A stretch of DNA of 64,000 bases from Byssovorax sp. (GCA_025362495.1 JANYGI010000013.1:1-64000), one strand, 5' to 3'. Counted from the first letter of the stretch, positions 35,494-44,008 are shown. Numbers and translations are program-made. The notes: generated from the letters alone by a model not told the origin.

Positions 35494-36146
35494 TGCCGCG
35501 CCGTACGACAGCGCTGCTCGCGCTCACGGCAGCGATCGCGGTCGGCTGCAAAGGCGACCACGCCGGCCCCCCGCCCGCGCCCGCGTCATCGGCGAGCGCG
35601 CCGGTGATCTCCAGCGCCGCGCCGCTGCTCTCGGACACCGCCGCTCACGCCATGATCGTCGACGATTGCCTGAGCTGCCACACCGAGCAGATGCTCGCGC
35701 AGCAGCGCCTCACGCCCAGGCAATGGGCCAGCGAAGTGAAGAAGATGCAAGGCTGGGGCGCGCCGGTGGAGCCCGAGAACATCGATCCTCTCGCCGCCTA
35801 CCTCGCGGCGAAATACAGCACCGAGACCGCGCCCGAGCGCGTCCCCACGATCTCGCCCGCGGACGCCGCAGCCGCGATCGCGCCGCTACCGGACGGTGCC
35901 TTTGCCGGCGGCGACGCGGGACGAGGCGCGACGGCCTATCACGAGCTCTGCGCGACGTGCCACGCCGACGACGCCGGGGGCGCCGCGGTCGGCGTTCACC
36001 TCGTCGATCGCCCGCTGCTTCACCGCGCCGCCGACTTCGCGCGCGTGGTGCGCTCCGGCCGCGGCCGCATGCCCGCGTTCCGCGTCGAGGACGTGCCCGA
36101 CGCCCAGATTGCCAATCTGCTGGCGCACCTTCGCTCATCGCGCTGA
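35493..36146 (+). CDS. Diheme c-type cytochrome lipoprotein (SorB-like partner)
   Basis: 217 residues beginning one base inside the stop codon of the preceding gene (TGATG). Lipobox AVGC gives the lipidated Cys 19. There are two heme-binding motifs, C59-LSCH63 and C153-ATCH157, each in a separate cytochrome c fold; a late Met (GRMPAF) is a probable axial ligand. SorB-type proteins are usually monoheme; two hemes and a lipid anchor are unusual. It likely takes electrons from the sulfite-oxidase-like subunit and passes them to the respiratory chain. Confidence 0.88.
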   Translation: MPRRTTALLALTAAIAVGCKGDHAGPPPAPASSASAPVISSAAPLLSDTAAHAMIVDDCLSCHTEQMLAQQRLTPRQWASEVKKMQGWGAPVEPENIDPLAAYLAAKYSTETAPERVPTISPADAAAAIAPLPDGAFAGGDAGRGATAYHELCATCHADDAGGAAVGVHLVDRPLLHRAADFARVVRSGRGRMPAFRVEDVPDAQIANLLAHLRSSR

Positions 36147-36202
36147 ACCGCTGAATCAGACGATTTGATGAGCGATTGGTGTCAATTGCCCTCGGGGACA
36201 GT

Positions 36203-36242
36203 TCATGGTCGACGGCTGGCTGGCGGTCCAGGCGGACCATGA
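36203..36242 (+). other. Mutually exclusive hairpins in a 193-base gap
   Basis: TCATGGTC (36203-36210) can pair with GACCATGA (36235-36242). Alternatively GGTCC (36225-36229) pairs with GGACC (36234-36238) in the loop side, so the two structures compete. They lie 98 bases before the GTG of the methyltransferase gene. No riboswitch class is recognised. Confidence 0.35.
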
Positions 36243-36339
36243 CGTGTGGATGGCTTCAACTTTTGCGATTGGCCGCCGTTGTCCATTTGACGGTCGTGAC
36301 GAGCGGCCCTAAGACAGATCCCGGATCTTGTGAAATCAG

Positions 36340-37887
36340 GTGCATTTCGTGGAGCAGAACGAGCGATTGAGCGAACGTGACGAGGCGAGCGACCTCGTCA
36401 CCAGCAAGGTGAAGCCCGGTAGCGGACACATAAAGACTTACGAAGAGCTCGACGGGGCCATGGGGCGCGAGGTCTTCTTCCGGGCGCAGCGCTTCACCGC
36501 CGCGGAGCTCCGCCCGTTGCACGGGACCGTCTCTCTGCTGGCGAGCGGTTGCAGCTGCACCGTTCACGATATTTCGCCCAGCGGCGTGGCCTTCGTGTGG
36601 CCTCCCGGCGAACCGCGGCCCGAAAGCGCGACGCGGGTGACGGTACGTTTCGGAGACCACCTTGCCTACGAGGGCGATGTGCTGGTCGCGTCGGTCCGCG
36701 AGATCGCCGAAGGGACGTTGGTGGGCGTCTCGTTCACCGATCTCCTGGTCGACATCGACGCCGTCTTGCAGCTCCGCCAGGTGCTCGCCTGGTGCGGATC
36801 CCTCTCCGCGGCAGAGAAGCCTTGGGCGATGCCACGACAGCATCGCTTCCAGGCGCTGGTCTCCGAGCTGCGCCTCTTGCTCGAGGACGCGGAGGTGCAG
36901 CTGAACGCGCTCGAGCGCACGCTGCCCTGGCACGTGGTGCAGGGTGGGCCGTCGCTGGCGCGCACCGCGCTAATTTCCAGGATTCACACCGAACTTGCGG
37001 GCGACATCGTTCGTTACACGGAGGAGATCGACGCCGCCCTGCGCGAGATACCGGAGGCGAGCGCCGCCGCTGCGCAGGAATACTCGTTGCGCAACGTTCA
37101 GGCGTTCCTGCTCCAGTCACCGTGGATGCACCGGGCGCGGTACAAGCCTTTGGGCTACCCCGGCGACTTCGAGGTCATGAACTTCGTCTACGAGCGCAAT
37201 TTCGAGGGACCCACGCTCTTTGCCAAGGCGCTCAGCTACGCCTTCTTGCAAACCAAAGCCGCGCTGGCGGTGAAGTTCCGCAAGGATCTCATGAAGCGCG
37301 AGCTGCGCGCGCTCATCGAACGTCACGCAGGCAGCACCCGGCCCGTGCGGATCCTCAGCATCGCCGCGGGCCCGGCGCAGGAACTCTACGAGCTGTTGTC
37401 CGAGCTGAAGGAGCTCCCCGCGCCAGTCGAGATCGTTCTGTTCGATCAGGACAAGAACGCTCTCGGCCACGCCTACCGTCGCCTCAAGCCGCTCCTCTCC
37501 TCGAGAGCGCCCGGGCGGGCCAGCGTCGTCTTTCTCAACGAGTCGATAAAGCGCCTGCTCCGCGACGCGCGCCTCTTCGACAGGTTCGAGAAGTTCGACG
37601 CAATCTACTCCTGCGGCCTCTTCGACTACCTGCAGCCCGCAACGGCCGTGCGGCTGGCGAGGAACCTGTTCTCCGCGACCGCGCCCGGCGGGGCGGTCTT
37701 CATCGCCAACATGGTCGACCACGACGGGCGCTGGTTAATGGAGCAGCACCTCGACTGGAAGCTCATCTACCGCACGCGCGCCGAGCTGCTCGCCATCGGC
37801 GCGCGCGCGGCGCCCGAAGCTGCCACCCTCCAGATTCTGGAGGAAGAGACCGGCATCAACCCCTTCGTTCACATGATCCGAGGATGA
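36340..37887 (+). CDS. PilZ-like domain fused to a SAM methyltransferase
   Basis: 515 residues starting at GTG 36340. The N-terminal ~30-140 region has a PilZ-like strand pattern with DISPSG, the second c-di-GMP-binding motif; the RxxxR motif is not obvious, so nucleotide binding is uncertain. Residues ~160-315 are helical (SELRLLLEDAEVQLNALE) and carry SPWMHRARYKPLGYPGDFE. The C-terminal class I methyltransferase (~325-480) has RILSIAAGPAQE as motif I and CGLFDYL later. The C-terminal half resembles methyltransferases annotated as 3-hydroxypalmitate methyl-ester (PhcB-type) synthases, from memory only. A signal-controlled methyltransferase is the best inference. Confidence 0.82.
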   Translation: MHFVEQNERLSERDEASDLVTSKVKPGSGHIKTYEELDGAMGREVFFRAQRFTAAELRPLHGTVSLLASGCSCTVHDISPSGVAFVWPPGEPRPESATRVTVRFGDHLAYEGDVLVASVREIAEGTLVGVSFTDLLVDIDAVLQLRQVLAWCGSLSAAEKPWAMPRQHRFQALVSELRLLLEDAEVQLNALERTLPWHVVQGGPSLARTALISRIHTELAGDIVRYTEEIDAALREIPEASAAAAQEYSLRNVQAFLLQSPWMHRARYKPLGYPGDFEVMNFVYERNFEGPTLFAKALSYAFLQTKAALAVKFRKDLMKRELRALIERHAGSTRPVRILSIAAGPAQELYELLSELKELPAPVEIVLFDQDKNALGHAYRRLKPLLSSRAPGRASVVFLNESIKRLLRDARLFDRFEKFDAIYSCGLFDYLQPATAVRLARNLFSATAPGGAVFIANMVDHDGRWLMEQHLDWKLIYRTRAELLAIGARAAPEAATLQILEEETGINPFVHMIRG

Positions 37888-37900
37888 GCCTTGCGGGCAA

Positions 37901-38854
37901 TCAGCGCTGGCTCGACGAGACCCGGAACGCCCTGCGGTACGCCTGCGGGCTCGTGGTGACGACGCGCTGAAAGTGCTCGCGCAGCGTCGTCGCGGAGCCG
38001 AACCCGACCTTGGAGGCGATGGCTTCGACCGAGTGTCCCGTCGTTTCGAGCAGGTGCTGCGCCCGCCGCACCCGTGAGCGGAGCAGCCATTGCAGCGGCG
38101 TCGTCCCGGTCTGTTCGCGGAATCGTCGGCTGAGGGTGCGCGAGCTCATCGCGGCCCGGCGCGCCAGATCGCCCAGCGTGAGCGGGTCGCCGAGGCGGCC
38201 TTCGAGCCAGCGCAGGAGGGGTTCGAGCGACGAGCCGTCCGGCGCCGGCGGCTCGTGGACGATGAACTGCGACTGGCCACCATCGCGCTCGAGCGGCATC
38301 ACCGAGAGTCGCGCCGTGTCGGCGGCCACCGCAGAGCCGTGATCGCGGCGCACCATGTGGAGACACAGATCGAGCCCCGCGGCGGCCCCCGCCGACGTCA
38401 GCAGCTGGCCCTCGTCGACATAGAGCACGTGCGGATCGACCTCGATCGCCGGGTGAACCCTCGCGAGCTCCGCGGCCGCGAGCCAGTGTGTCGTGGCCCG
38501 GTGCCCGTCGAGCAGCCCTGTCGCGGCGAGGACGAACGCGCCCGTGCAGATGGAGGCAATGCGCGTCCCTTTCGCCGCGGCGGCGCGCACGGCCTTCACC
38601 AGCTCGGCCGGCACGGGCGCCGCAGGATCGGCCACGCCGGGGAGAATGATGGTATCGGCCCGCGCCAGCTCGTCGAGCCCCGCGTGCGTGCGCAGGGTGA
38701 ACGCGCCGGCGTTCACGTCCCTGGTGACGCCACAGACCCGCACCTGATACCCCGCCTGGCCGCCGGGCAGCCGCACGCGGCCAAACACCTCGACGGGGGT
38801 CGACAGGTCGAATGGAATCACCCCGTCCAGCGCGACCACGGCCACCACATGCAT
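37901..38854 (-). CDS. GlxA-like AraC-family regulator with DJ-1/PfpI domain
   Basis: 317 residues from ATG 38854 (an upstream ATG would add 19 residues without improving the fold). The N-terminal DJ-1/PfpI-like domain (~1-165) has the nucleophile-elbow Cys 103 in SICTGAF. The C-terminal AraC helix-turn-helix pair (~215-310) has MSSRTLSRRFREQTGTTPLQW and the second helix pair HSVEAIASKVGFGSATTLREHF. GlxA-type proteins regulate catabolism of amines and amino acids. It converges on the methyltransferase gene with a 13-base gap. Its target is unknown; the divergent small membrane genes start 180 bases upstream. Confidence 0.9.
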   Translation of the reverse strand: MHVVAVVALDGVIPFDLSTPVEVFGRVRLPGGQAGYQVRVCGVTRDVNAGAFTLRTHAGLDELARADTIILPGVADPAAPVPAELVKAVRAAAAKGTRIASICTGAFVLAATGLLDGHRATTHWLAAAELARVHPAIEVDPHVLYVDEGQLLTSAGAAAGLDLCLHMVRRDHGSAVAADTARLSVMPLERDGGQSQFIVHEPPAPDGSSLEPLLRWLEGRLGDPLTLGDLARRAAMSSRTLSRRFREQTGTTPLQWLLRSRVRRAQHLLETTGHSVEAIASKVGFGSATTLREHFQRVVTTSPQAYRRAFRVSSSQR

Positions 38855-39034
38855 GGCACGAACATGAATGCCCGCAGGGTTCCCGCCAAGCCAAATCGAC
38901 CCGTCGCGCAACGCCGGCCGTGGCGAGAACCTTGCGAAAATTGTCCTTCACGCCACTCACCACCGCCGTCCCGGATGTGCAATACCTCCCTGAACAGCGC
39001 CGCTCGGCCTCTCGGGTCGTCCGGCCTCGTGCCC

Positions 39035-39397
39035 ATGTACCGCGTCATCCTGCTCTTCAAGCTCATCGGGGTCCTGCTCTACGCCGGCGGTCTGATCGCG
39101 GCGTTCGTCTCCACCTCGCTGAAGGAGCGCAAGCGCGCCGTACACGCCATCGCCTCACCGGGCCTCGTCCTCACGTGGGTGGGTGGATACCTGCTCACGA
39201 CCGAGCTTCACCTCCCGCTGACCGAGCTCTGGATCCTGGGCGGGCTCGTCCTGTCGCTCGTCTCGCAGCTCGCCCTCGTCCACAGCGTCTCGCGCGATCG
39301 GCGCTCTGTCCCGGCGTTCCTCGCCGCCGCGATACCGCTTCTCGTCGTGCTGGCGCTCATGGTCTTTCGCCCCACCTGGTCGGACCTCCACGCATGA
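39035..39397 (+). CDS. Small membrane protein (four helices)
   Basis: 120 residues from ATG 39035. There are four hydrophobic helices (~4-26, 42-58, 62-84 and 92-112), with Lys/Arg-rich loop LKERKRAVHAI after helix 1. It overlaps the DUF3817-like gene by four bases (ATGA), so the two are probably coexpressed. Architecture resembles DUF2269-like membrane proteins but I do not assign a family. Function unknown. Confidence 0.78.
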   Translation: MYRVILLFKLIGVLLYAGGLIAAFVSTSLKERKRAVHAIASPGLVLTWVGGYLLTTELHLPLTELWILGGLVLSLVSQLALVHSVSRDRRSVPAFLAAAIPLLVVLALMVFRPTWSDLHA

Positions 39398-39708
39398 CCG
39401 CTCTCCGTCAGCTCCGCGTCATCGCCCTCCTCGAAGGGATATCGTTCCTGCTCCTCCTCTTCGTCGCCATGCCGCTCAAGCACCTCGCCGGGCTCGCCGT
39501 CGCGGTTCGCGTTGCGGGGAGCGTGCACGGCATCCTCTTCCTGCTCTTCATCTCGGCCTTGTTTCGCGCCGCGAGCGAGCGCGACTGGCCTGCTCGTCGC
39601 TCGCTCCTGGCGTTCGGAGCGTCGCTGGTGCCGGGCGGCACGTTCGCGCTCGATCGCCTGTTGAAGCGCGAGATCGAGGGCCTCTCGCCGGCCGAACGCG
39701 AGGAGTGA
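39394..39708 (+). CDS. DUF3817-like membrane protein
   Basis: 104 residues with RVIALLEGISFLLLLFVAMPLKH and VRVAGSVHGILFLLFISALFRAA; this EGxSFLxLL...GxxHGxLF pattern is the DUF3817 signature. Three membrane helices are predicted. Starts inside the last codons of the upstream membrane protein gene. Function unknown; the family is often found near transporters. Confidence 0.85.
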   Translation: MTALRQLRVIALLEGISFLLLLFVAMPLKHLAGLAVAVRVAGSVHGILFLLFISALFRAASERDWPARRSLLAFGASLVPGGTFALDRLLKREIEGLSPAEREE

Positions 39709-39870
39709 CGCCTTCGCGTAACCGTCGACGATATGTCGCCTGATTGCAAGGACCGTCCAGCGCGACACCGAAGGGGGCGGGAACCGCGGTCGCCCGAGTC
39801 GGAGGCCGGGCGAGCCGTCGAGCCCGCGCAAGGCACTCGCCGTGGGCCCCGCATGGAGGTAGGAGAATTC

Positions 39871-40350
39871 ATGGCGCGCGTCCTCCCCGCCCTGACGGAG
39901 CATCGCCTTCTTCCAGTTGGCGTTCACGATCTCACCCTCGCCGAAGTCGAGACCTTGTTCGGCAGCTTTCAACGATCTGAGCGGCGTCGACGCCTGTTCG
40001 CGAAGCTCATGGAATATGTGGACGAAGTGAAGAGTGCCGGCTGGGATGCCCGGGTCATCGTCGACGGGAGCTTCGTCATGGCAGCGGTCGACGAGCCCGA
40101 GGACATCGACGTAATCCTCGTCCTGCCCCAGGATTGGGATATGGCGTCAGAAGTTCGGCCGTTCGAGTATAATCTGATCGCCCGGAAGCGGACGCGCCGA
40201 CACTACGGCTTTGACGTCTTTGCTGTCCGCGCGGGCTCGCAGGAAGAGCAGGCCATGATCGCGTTCTTCGAGCAGGTCAACGTCAAGTGGAACGAGCCGC
40301 TCGGCTTGCCTGCCGGTCTCGGGAAGGGCATCGTGAGGATCGCGCCATGA
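39871..40350 (+). CDS. DUF6932-type nucleotidyltransferase-like protein
   Basis: 159 residues. Start at 39871 because GGAGGTAGGAG sits six bases upstream; the in-frame ATGs at 39733 and 39853 lack this. HRLLPVGVHDLTLAEVETLF matches the LPPGxH start of DUF6932. The active-site motif of the MNT/Pol-beta fold is DGSFVMA (65-71) followed by D78-ID80. Such NTases often act as AMPylating or tRNA-modifying enzymes, frequently as one half of toxin-antitoxin modules. Its stop overlaps the next small gene by four bases (ATGA). Confidence 0.78.
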   Translation: MARVLPALTEHRLLPVGVHDLTLAEVETLFGSFQRSERRRRLFAKLMEYVDEVKSAGWDARVIVDGSFVMAAVDEPEDIDVILVLPQDWDMASEVRPFEYNLIARKRTRRHYGFDVFAVRAGSQEEQAMIAFFEQVNVKWNEPLGLPAGLGKGIVRIAP

Positions 40351-40586
40351 TCAAGACCGACCAGGATCTCGAAGTCGTGCGACAGCAGCTCGCCCGCGTC
40401 GAGTCTACGTTCAGCGCGCTTCGGCGCGAGGTGCTGCCGCAGAGCGAGGAGCGTTTTCTGCTGATGGCTGACGTATACATCGAGCAGATCCTCGCGCTTC
40501 GCGCGGAGATCGACGCGTTCCTCGGACTCGATGTGGTCTTCGTGAGGCGAGCGGCGGCCGCCACCGGCGACCACTCCGCCCGGTAA
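40347..40586 (+). CDS. Small helical partner of the nucleotidyltransferase
   Basis: 79 residues, ATG 40347 overlaps the upstream stop. Sequence is nearly all helical (IKTDQDLEVVRQQLARVESTF, IEQILALRAEIDAFLGLD), about two long helices, with no DNA-binding helix-turn-helix visible. It resembles the short HigA-like/leader-type proteins next to NTases in TA loci, but no family is certain. Coupling to the NTase argues they act together. Confidence 0.65.
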   Translation: MIKTDQDLEVVRQQLARVESTFSALRREVLPQSEERFLLMADVYIEQILALRAEIDAFLGLDVVFVRRAAAATGDHSAR

Positions 40587-40719
40587 GAGCACCTCGGACC
40601 TGTGGCTCAGCGCCTCGAACGATGGGCTCGCCACCGCGGGGGATCCCGCGGGCGTCGTCTTCTGGCGCGAGCCGTAGCCGCTAAAGTTGATCGGTCCGCC
40701 GTCGTACCATCCGAGCATC

Positions 40720-41223
40720 ATGCCTGCTCATCGCGCCGACGCCGCGGACCCCGCAGCCCTGGAAGCCTTTTGCGCCCACGAGCATCCTCCGCTCCCGCCC
40801 GCGAGGGCGAGTGTCCGCGTCGCTCCCGAGGGCGAACGCGGCAGTGGCCTCGCGGCGGCGCCAATCCGTGACAGTCTGATTGACGCTCTCCTCCGCGGCG
40901 ACGAGCCGCGCGATCTCCACGCCCGCGCGGAGCACAGCGCCCTCGCCGCTCGCCTCGCGGCGCTCCGCGTCTCGACGGCGAGCGCGGGAGACGAGATTGC
41001 CAGTCACATCGTCCGCTTCATCGCCACGACCGAGAGCTTCGCCCTGGCGATCGAGCGGATGAAGACCCTCCCTGAGGAGATGGCCTCGGCGCCGGTCCTC
41101 CTCACCGAGATCTGCGACGGGCTCGCCCGGATCGCCGCGATTGGCCACGATCTCTCGCTCGCCACGCGACGGGACACCGCAGATCCCGCCCGACGACCGA
41201 GCCTCGCGCCGCCTTTCCGCTGA
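40720..41223 (+). CDS. Hypothetical protein, Ala/Leu-rich helical
   Basis: 167 residues if the ATG at 40720 is used (an in-frame start at 40687 adds 11). Strong third-position G/C bias and helical segments (DALLRGDEPRDLHARAEHSALAARLAAL; LLTEICDGLARIAAIG) support coding. No signal peptide, membrane helix or domain recognised. Preceded by a 133-base gap that keeps a short open stretch ending FWREP, likely a dead end of another gene. The minus strand is also open here but its product has no consistent features. Confidence 0.5.
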   Translation: MPAHRADAADPAALEAFCAHEHPPLPPARASVRVAPEGERGSGLAAAPIRDSLIDALLRGDEPRDLHARAEHSALAARLAALRVSTASAGDEIASHIVRFIATTESFALAIERMKTLPEEMASAPVLLTEICDGLARIAAIGHDLSLATRRDTADPARRPSLAPPFR

Positions 41224-41286
41224 AGTCCCGGGCCTCGAGAGCGGTCGTGATACCGGGCAGCCCGGCGTCGCCGATTTCCCACGAGG

Positions 41287-41330
41287 TTGAACAATTGAAT
41301 TTCGCAGCCAATAAAATTCGCAGTGCGAAT
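41287..41330 (+). promoter_or_regulatory. A+T-rich promoter candidate with a perfect palindromic operator
   Basis: In an A+T-rich island, TTGAAC (41287-41292) precedes AATAAA (41310-41315) by 17 bases, a plausible -35/-10 pair. Immediately after lies ATTCGCA-G-TGCGAAT (41316-41330), a perfect 15-base palindrome with a central G. It sits 85 bases upstream of the hydrolase lipoprotein at 41415 and covers the start region of the promoter, the place for a repressor. The half-site ATTTCGCAG recurs at 41299. The island contrasts with surrounding G+C-rich sequence. Confidence 0.5.
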
Positions 41331-41414
41331 GATTCGTACACAAAATAATTGACGTCCCGGGCCCGTCACGCGACATGGAGCCTCCGCGTGATTCCGCGGT
41401 GAGGTAGAGGCGCC

Positions 41415-42635
41415 ATGAAAATTCGCGAGAAGGCCTGTGGGCTGTTGCTGGTCGCGCTGTCGGTGTCCGGTTCAGCCTGTGGCGGTGACGCGACAGAGGC
41501 CACGACGGCCACGGCCGCGGCCACCAGCGCGGGATCCAGCTCGGGGTCGGGCGGCTCCGGCGGGAGCATGGGTACGGGTGGGGCCGTGGCCATGGAGGTC
41601 ATGTGCGAAGGTAGCAAGCTGCTGGCCGTCCCGGAGGACACTGCTGCTCCTGGGCCCTGGCCCGTCGGCACCAAGACGGTGATGCTCGCCGGCTTCACCA
41701 CGGAGATCTGGTATCCGGCGACGCCGGGCAGCGAGGTCGGGAAGACGACCGCGCGCTACGACCTGCGGGAGCACCTGCCCGACGCCGATCAAGGCAAGAT
41801 CCCGGACGCCGACAATCCCTATCAAGCGTGCAACTGCTACCGCGATCTCCCGCTCGATACGGCCCACGGCGCCTATCCGACGGTGCTCTTCATCCACGGT
41901 ACCGCCGCGTTCAGGACCCAGAGCGCGACCCAGACCGCCCACTGGGCGAGCCGCGGCTTCATCGTCGTCGCCGCCGATCACCCCGGGATCGGCCTGAAGG
42001 ATCTCCTCGGTGGCATGTTCGGCGGTCATCAGGCGGCCGACGCCAAGCTCCTGCTCGACGCGCTCGCCAAGCCGGAGGGGGAGATCGCGTTCCTCGCCGG
42101 GAAGATCGCCGGAGACCGACTGGCACTCTCCGGCCACAGTGCGGGCGGAGGGGCCATCGCCGGCTTCGGCGATCGGCCCGGGGTCAAGGTGCTGATCCCC
42201 ATGGCGGCGCAGGGCGTGATGGCCGGCGCAGCGCTGCAATCGACGCTGATCCTCGGCGCAGCAGACGACGGGATCGCCAGCTACAGCGGGCAAGTGTCGG
42301 GCTACGCGAGCTCACCGAAGAAGAAGCGGCTCGTCGGGCTGGCCAGCGCAGGGCACCTGGCCTTCAGCGATCTGTGCGCGATCGGCAAGGACAAGGGGGG
42401 TATCCTCCAGGTGGCGATCGATCACGGGATCACGGTCAATCCGCTGATCGCGACGCTGGCCAAGGACGGCTGCAAACCGGGGCAGCTCGAGCCCGAGAAG
42501 GGCTGGGCGATCGTCAACGCGGCGACCTCGGCGGCGCTGGAAGAGACGCTGTCGTGCTCGACGACGGCGGCCAAGCAGCTGGCCGGGCTGAAGGCGGCTT
42601 ACGCGGACGTGAGCGAGTACCAGGAAAGCCTGTAG
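41415..42635 (+). CDS. Alpha/beta hydrolase lipoprotein
   Basis: 406 residues. Signal MKIREKACGLLLVALSVSGSAC gives lipidated Cys 22, followed by a Ser/Gly/Thr linker. The catalytic fold has HG (VLFIHGTAAFR, oxyanion) and the nucleophile elbow GHSAGGG (Ser ~241); acid and His candidates follow in ILGAADDGI and SAGHLAFSD. The arrangement resembles platelet-activating-factor acetylhydrolase-like/dienelactone-hydrolase-type esterases. Acts outside the inner membrane on an unknown ester. A putative operator lies 85 bases upstream. Confidence 0.88.
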   Translation: MKIREKACGLLLVALSVSGSACGGDATEATTATAAATSAGSSSGSGGSGGSMGTGGAVAMEVMCEGSKLLAVPEDTAAPGPWPVGTKTVMLAGFTTEIWYPATPGSEVGKTTARYDLREHLPDADQGKIPDADNPYQACNCYRDLPLDTAHGAYPTVLFIHGTAAFRTQSATQTAHWASRGFIVVAADHPGIGLKDLLGGMFGGHQAADAKLLLDALAKPEGEIAFLAGKIAGDRLALSGHSAGGGAIAGFGDRPGVKVLIPMAAQGVMAGAALQSTLILGAADDGIASYSGQVSGYASSPKKKRLVGLASAGHLAFSDLCAIGKDKGGILQVAIDHGITVNPLIATLAKDGCKPGQLEPEKGWAIVNAATSAALEETLSCSTTAAKQLAGLKAAYADVSEYQESL

Positions 42636-42664
42636 GGGCCGTGCGTCCGGCGCGGGGCCGAGCC

Positions 42665-44008
42665 TCACGCCGGGCGATACTGCTCCACGAGCCGCATCAC
42701 CTCGGCGCGCGCGCGGTGCAGCTCCTCGAGCCGCGAGGCGCGGGCCCGCAGCCGCAGCGATCGCCGCAGCGCCGGGGTCCGATCGAGCCACGCCAGCGCC
42801 GCGAACGGGCTCAGCAGCACGACCGCGGCGCTCACCGCGGCGAGCCACCGCGGCAAGAACACCACGCCGAGCGTGATCGCGAGAGCCACCCAGACCGGAT
42901 AGACCAGCAGCCCCGCGCCGAGCTTGTACGTGGAGATCTCGTCGGCCTCGCTCTTCGCCACGCGCCGCGCCGCCAGCGTCGGTAACCGATAAGGCAGCGC
43001 GTAAAGCAGGATCCCCGCCGCCGCGAGCGGCAGCAGCAGCACGAGCCCTGCGGCCTTCAGCCACGATCCGGGCACCGCTTCGCCGAGCGCGAGCTGCGCG
43101 TCGGCGAGGCCCTCGAGCTCCAGCAGACCATAGTAATGCTCCACCGCGGCCCCGACGTGGGTCGCCGCGGTCGTCGCTTTGCCGCCTTCGCGCAGCGTCT
43201 TCAGCGCGGCCTCGACCTGGCGACCGACGCTGTTCCAGCGCGTCAAGCTGCGATCGCCGGTGTCGTTGGCGAGCATCTCGGCGACCCGCGCGATCAAGCG
43301 CCGCTCGGGCCACGTCGCGCCCTCGACGAGCAGCTCGGAGAGATCCTCGCGCAGCTGCGAAGTCAGCGCCGCCACCAGCGCGTCGCCCTGCTCCGTGAAG
43401 CTGTCGACCTCGCGGACGGGGCCGTAGAGCATCAGGCATCGCGAGCGGAACACGGCGCGGTCGTCGAACTCCAGGGCCACGGCTTGCAGCGTCAGCCCGC
43501 GCCCGCCGTGCTCCTTCGCGCGCGCGAGCATCCGCGCCGCGCCGCTCTTGACGGCGATCAGGTGCGGCTCGCTGTGGCTCGTTCCCTCCGGGAAAATAAG
43601 GATATTTTGACCGCCGACGAGCCACGCGGCGATCTTGTCGAAGACCTCCTCGTTGCCGCTGCTCTGCTTGGTCGGGTCGTCGCGGCGCCGCACGATCGGC
43701 ACGGCGTCGGCCGCCTCGAGCAGCCAGCGCAGCCCGGGGATCTTCCACAGCGTGCTCTTGGCGACGGGCGAGATCGGGCACGGCGCCGCGGTGAGGACCA
43801 GGAGCGGATCGACGAGGGCGTTGACGTGATTGGACACGAACAGGCGCCCGCCGGTGTCCTCACTCGGCGTGTTCCCCGCTGTCTCGATGGCGCGAAAATA
43901 GGTGCCGACGATCCGGCGGAACGTCCAGATCAGGCCGCGGCGAAAGAGGCCGCCGTTGCGACGCGCGCCGCGGGCAGCGCCTGGAGCGATGGCCAGATCG
44001 GACATCAC
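42665..44008 (-). CDS. PlsC-like 1-acylglycerol-3-phosphate acyltransferase
   Basis: 447 residues, longer than the usual ~240 of PlsC. The acyltransferase domain (~50-230) has the catalytic NHVNALVD motif, then FPEGTSHSE as the glycerol-phosphate-binding block and PIVRR before it. Two hydrophobic stretches in the C-terminal ~150 residues (LVLLLPLAAAGILLYALPY; GLLVYPVWVALAITLGVVFL) anchor it to the membrane. The H-x5-D spacing differs from canonical HX4D, as in glycerol-3-phosphate acyltransferases of Gpt2 type. Transfers acyl chains in phospholipid synthesis. Confidence 0.88.
   Translation of the reverse strand: MMSDLAIAPGAARGARRNGGLFRRGLIWTFRRIVGTYFRAIETAGNTPSEDTGGRLFVSNHVNALVDPLLVLTAAPCPISPVAKSTLWKIPGLRWLLEAADAVPIVRRRDDPTKQSSGNEEVFDKIAAWLVGGQNILIFPEGTSHSEPHLIAVKSGAARMLARAKEHGGRGLTLQAVALEFDDRAVFRSRCLMLYGPVREVDSFTEQGDALVAALTSQLREDLSELLVEGATWPERRLIARVAEMLANDTGDRSLTRWNSVGRQVEAALKTLREGGKATTAATHVGAAVEHYYGLLELEGLADAQLALGEAVPGSWLKAAGLVLLLPLAAAGILLYALPYRLPTLAARRVAKSEADEISTYKLGAGLLVYPVWVALAITLGVVFLPRWLAAVSAAVVLLSPFAALAWLDRTPALRRSLRLRARASRLEELHRARAEVMRLVEQYRPA

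Noticed and set aside
38812..39708. Long plus-strand frame merging 38812-39708
   Set aside because: The two overlapping membrane-protein genes at 39035 and 39394 explain the region; the merged frame is Arg/Pro-rich in its first half.
40587..40680. Short open stretch ending in VVFWREP before the hypothetical gene at 40720
   Set aside because: It reads like the C-terminus of another protein, but there is a stop codon at 40543 in the same frame and no start, so no gene can be supported.
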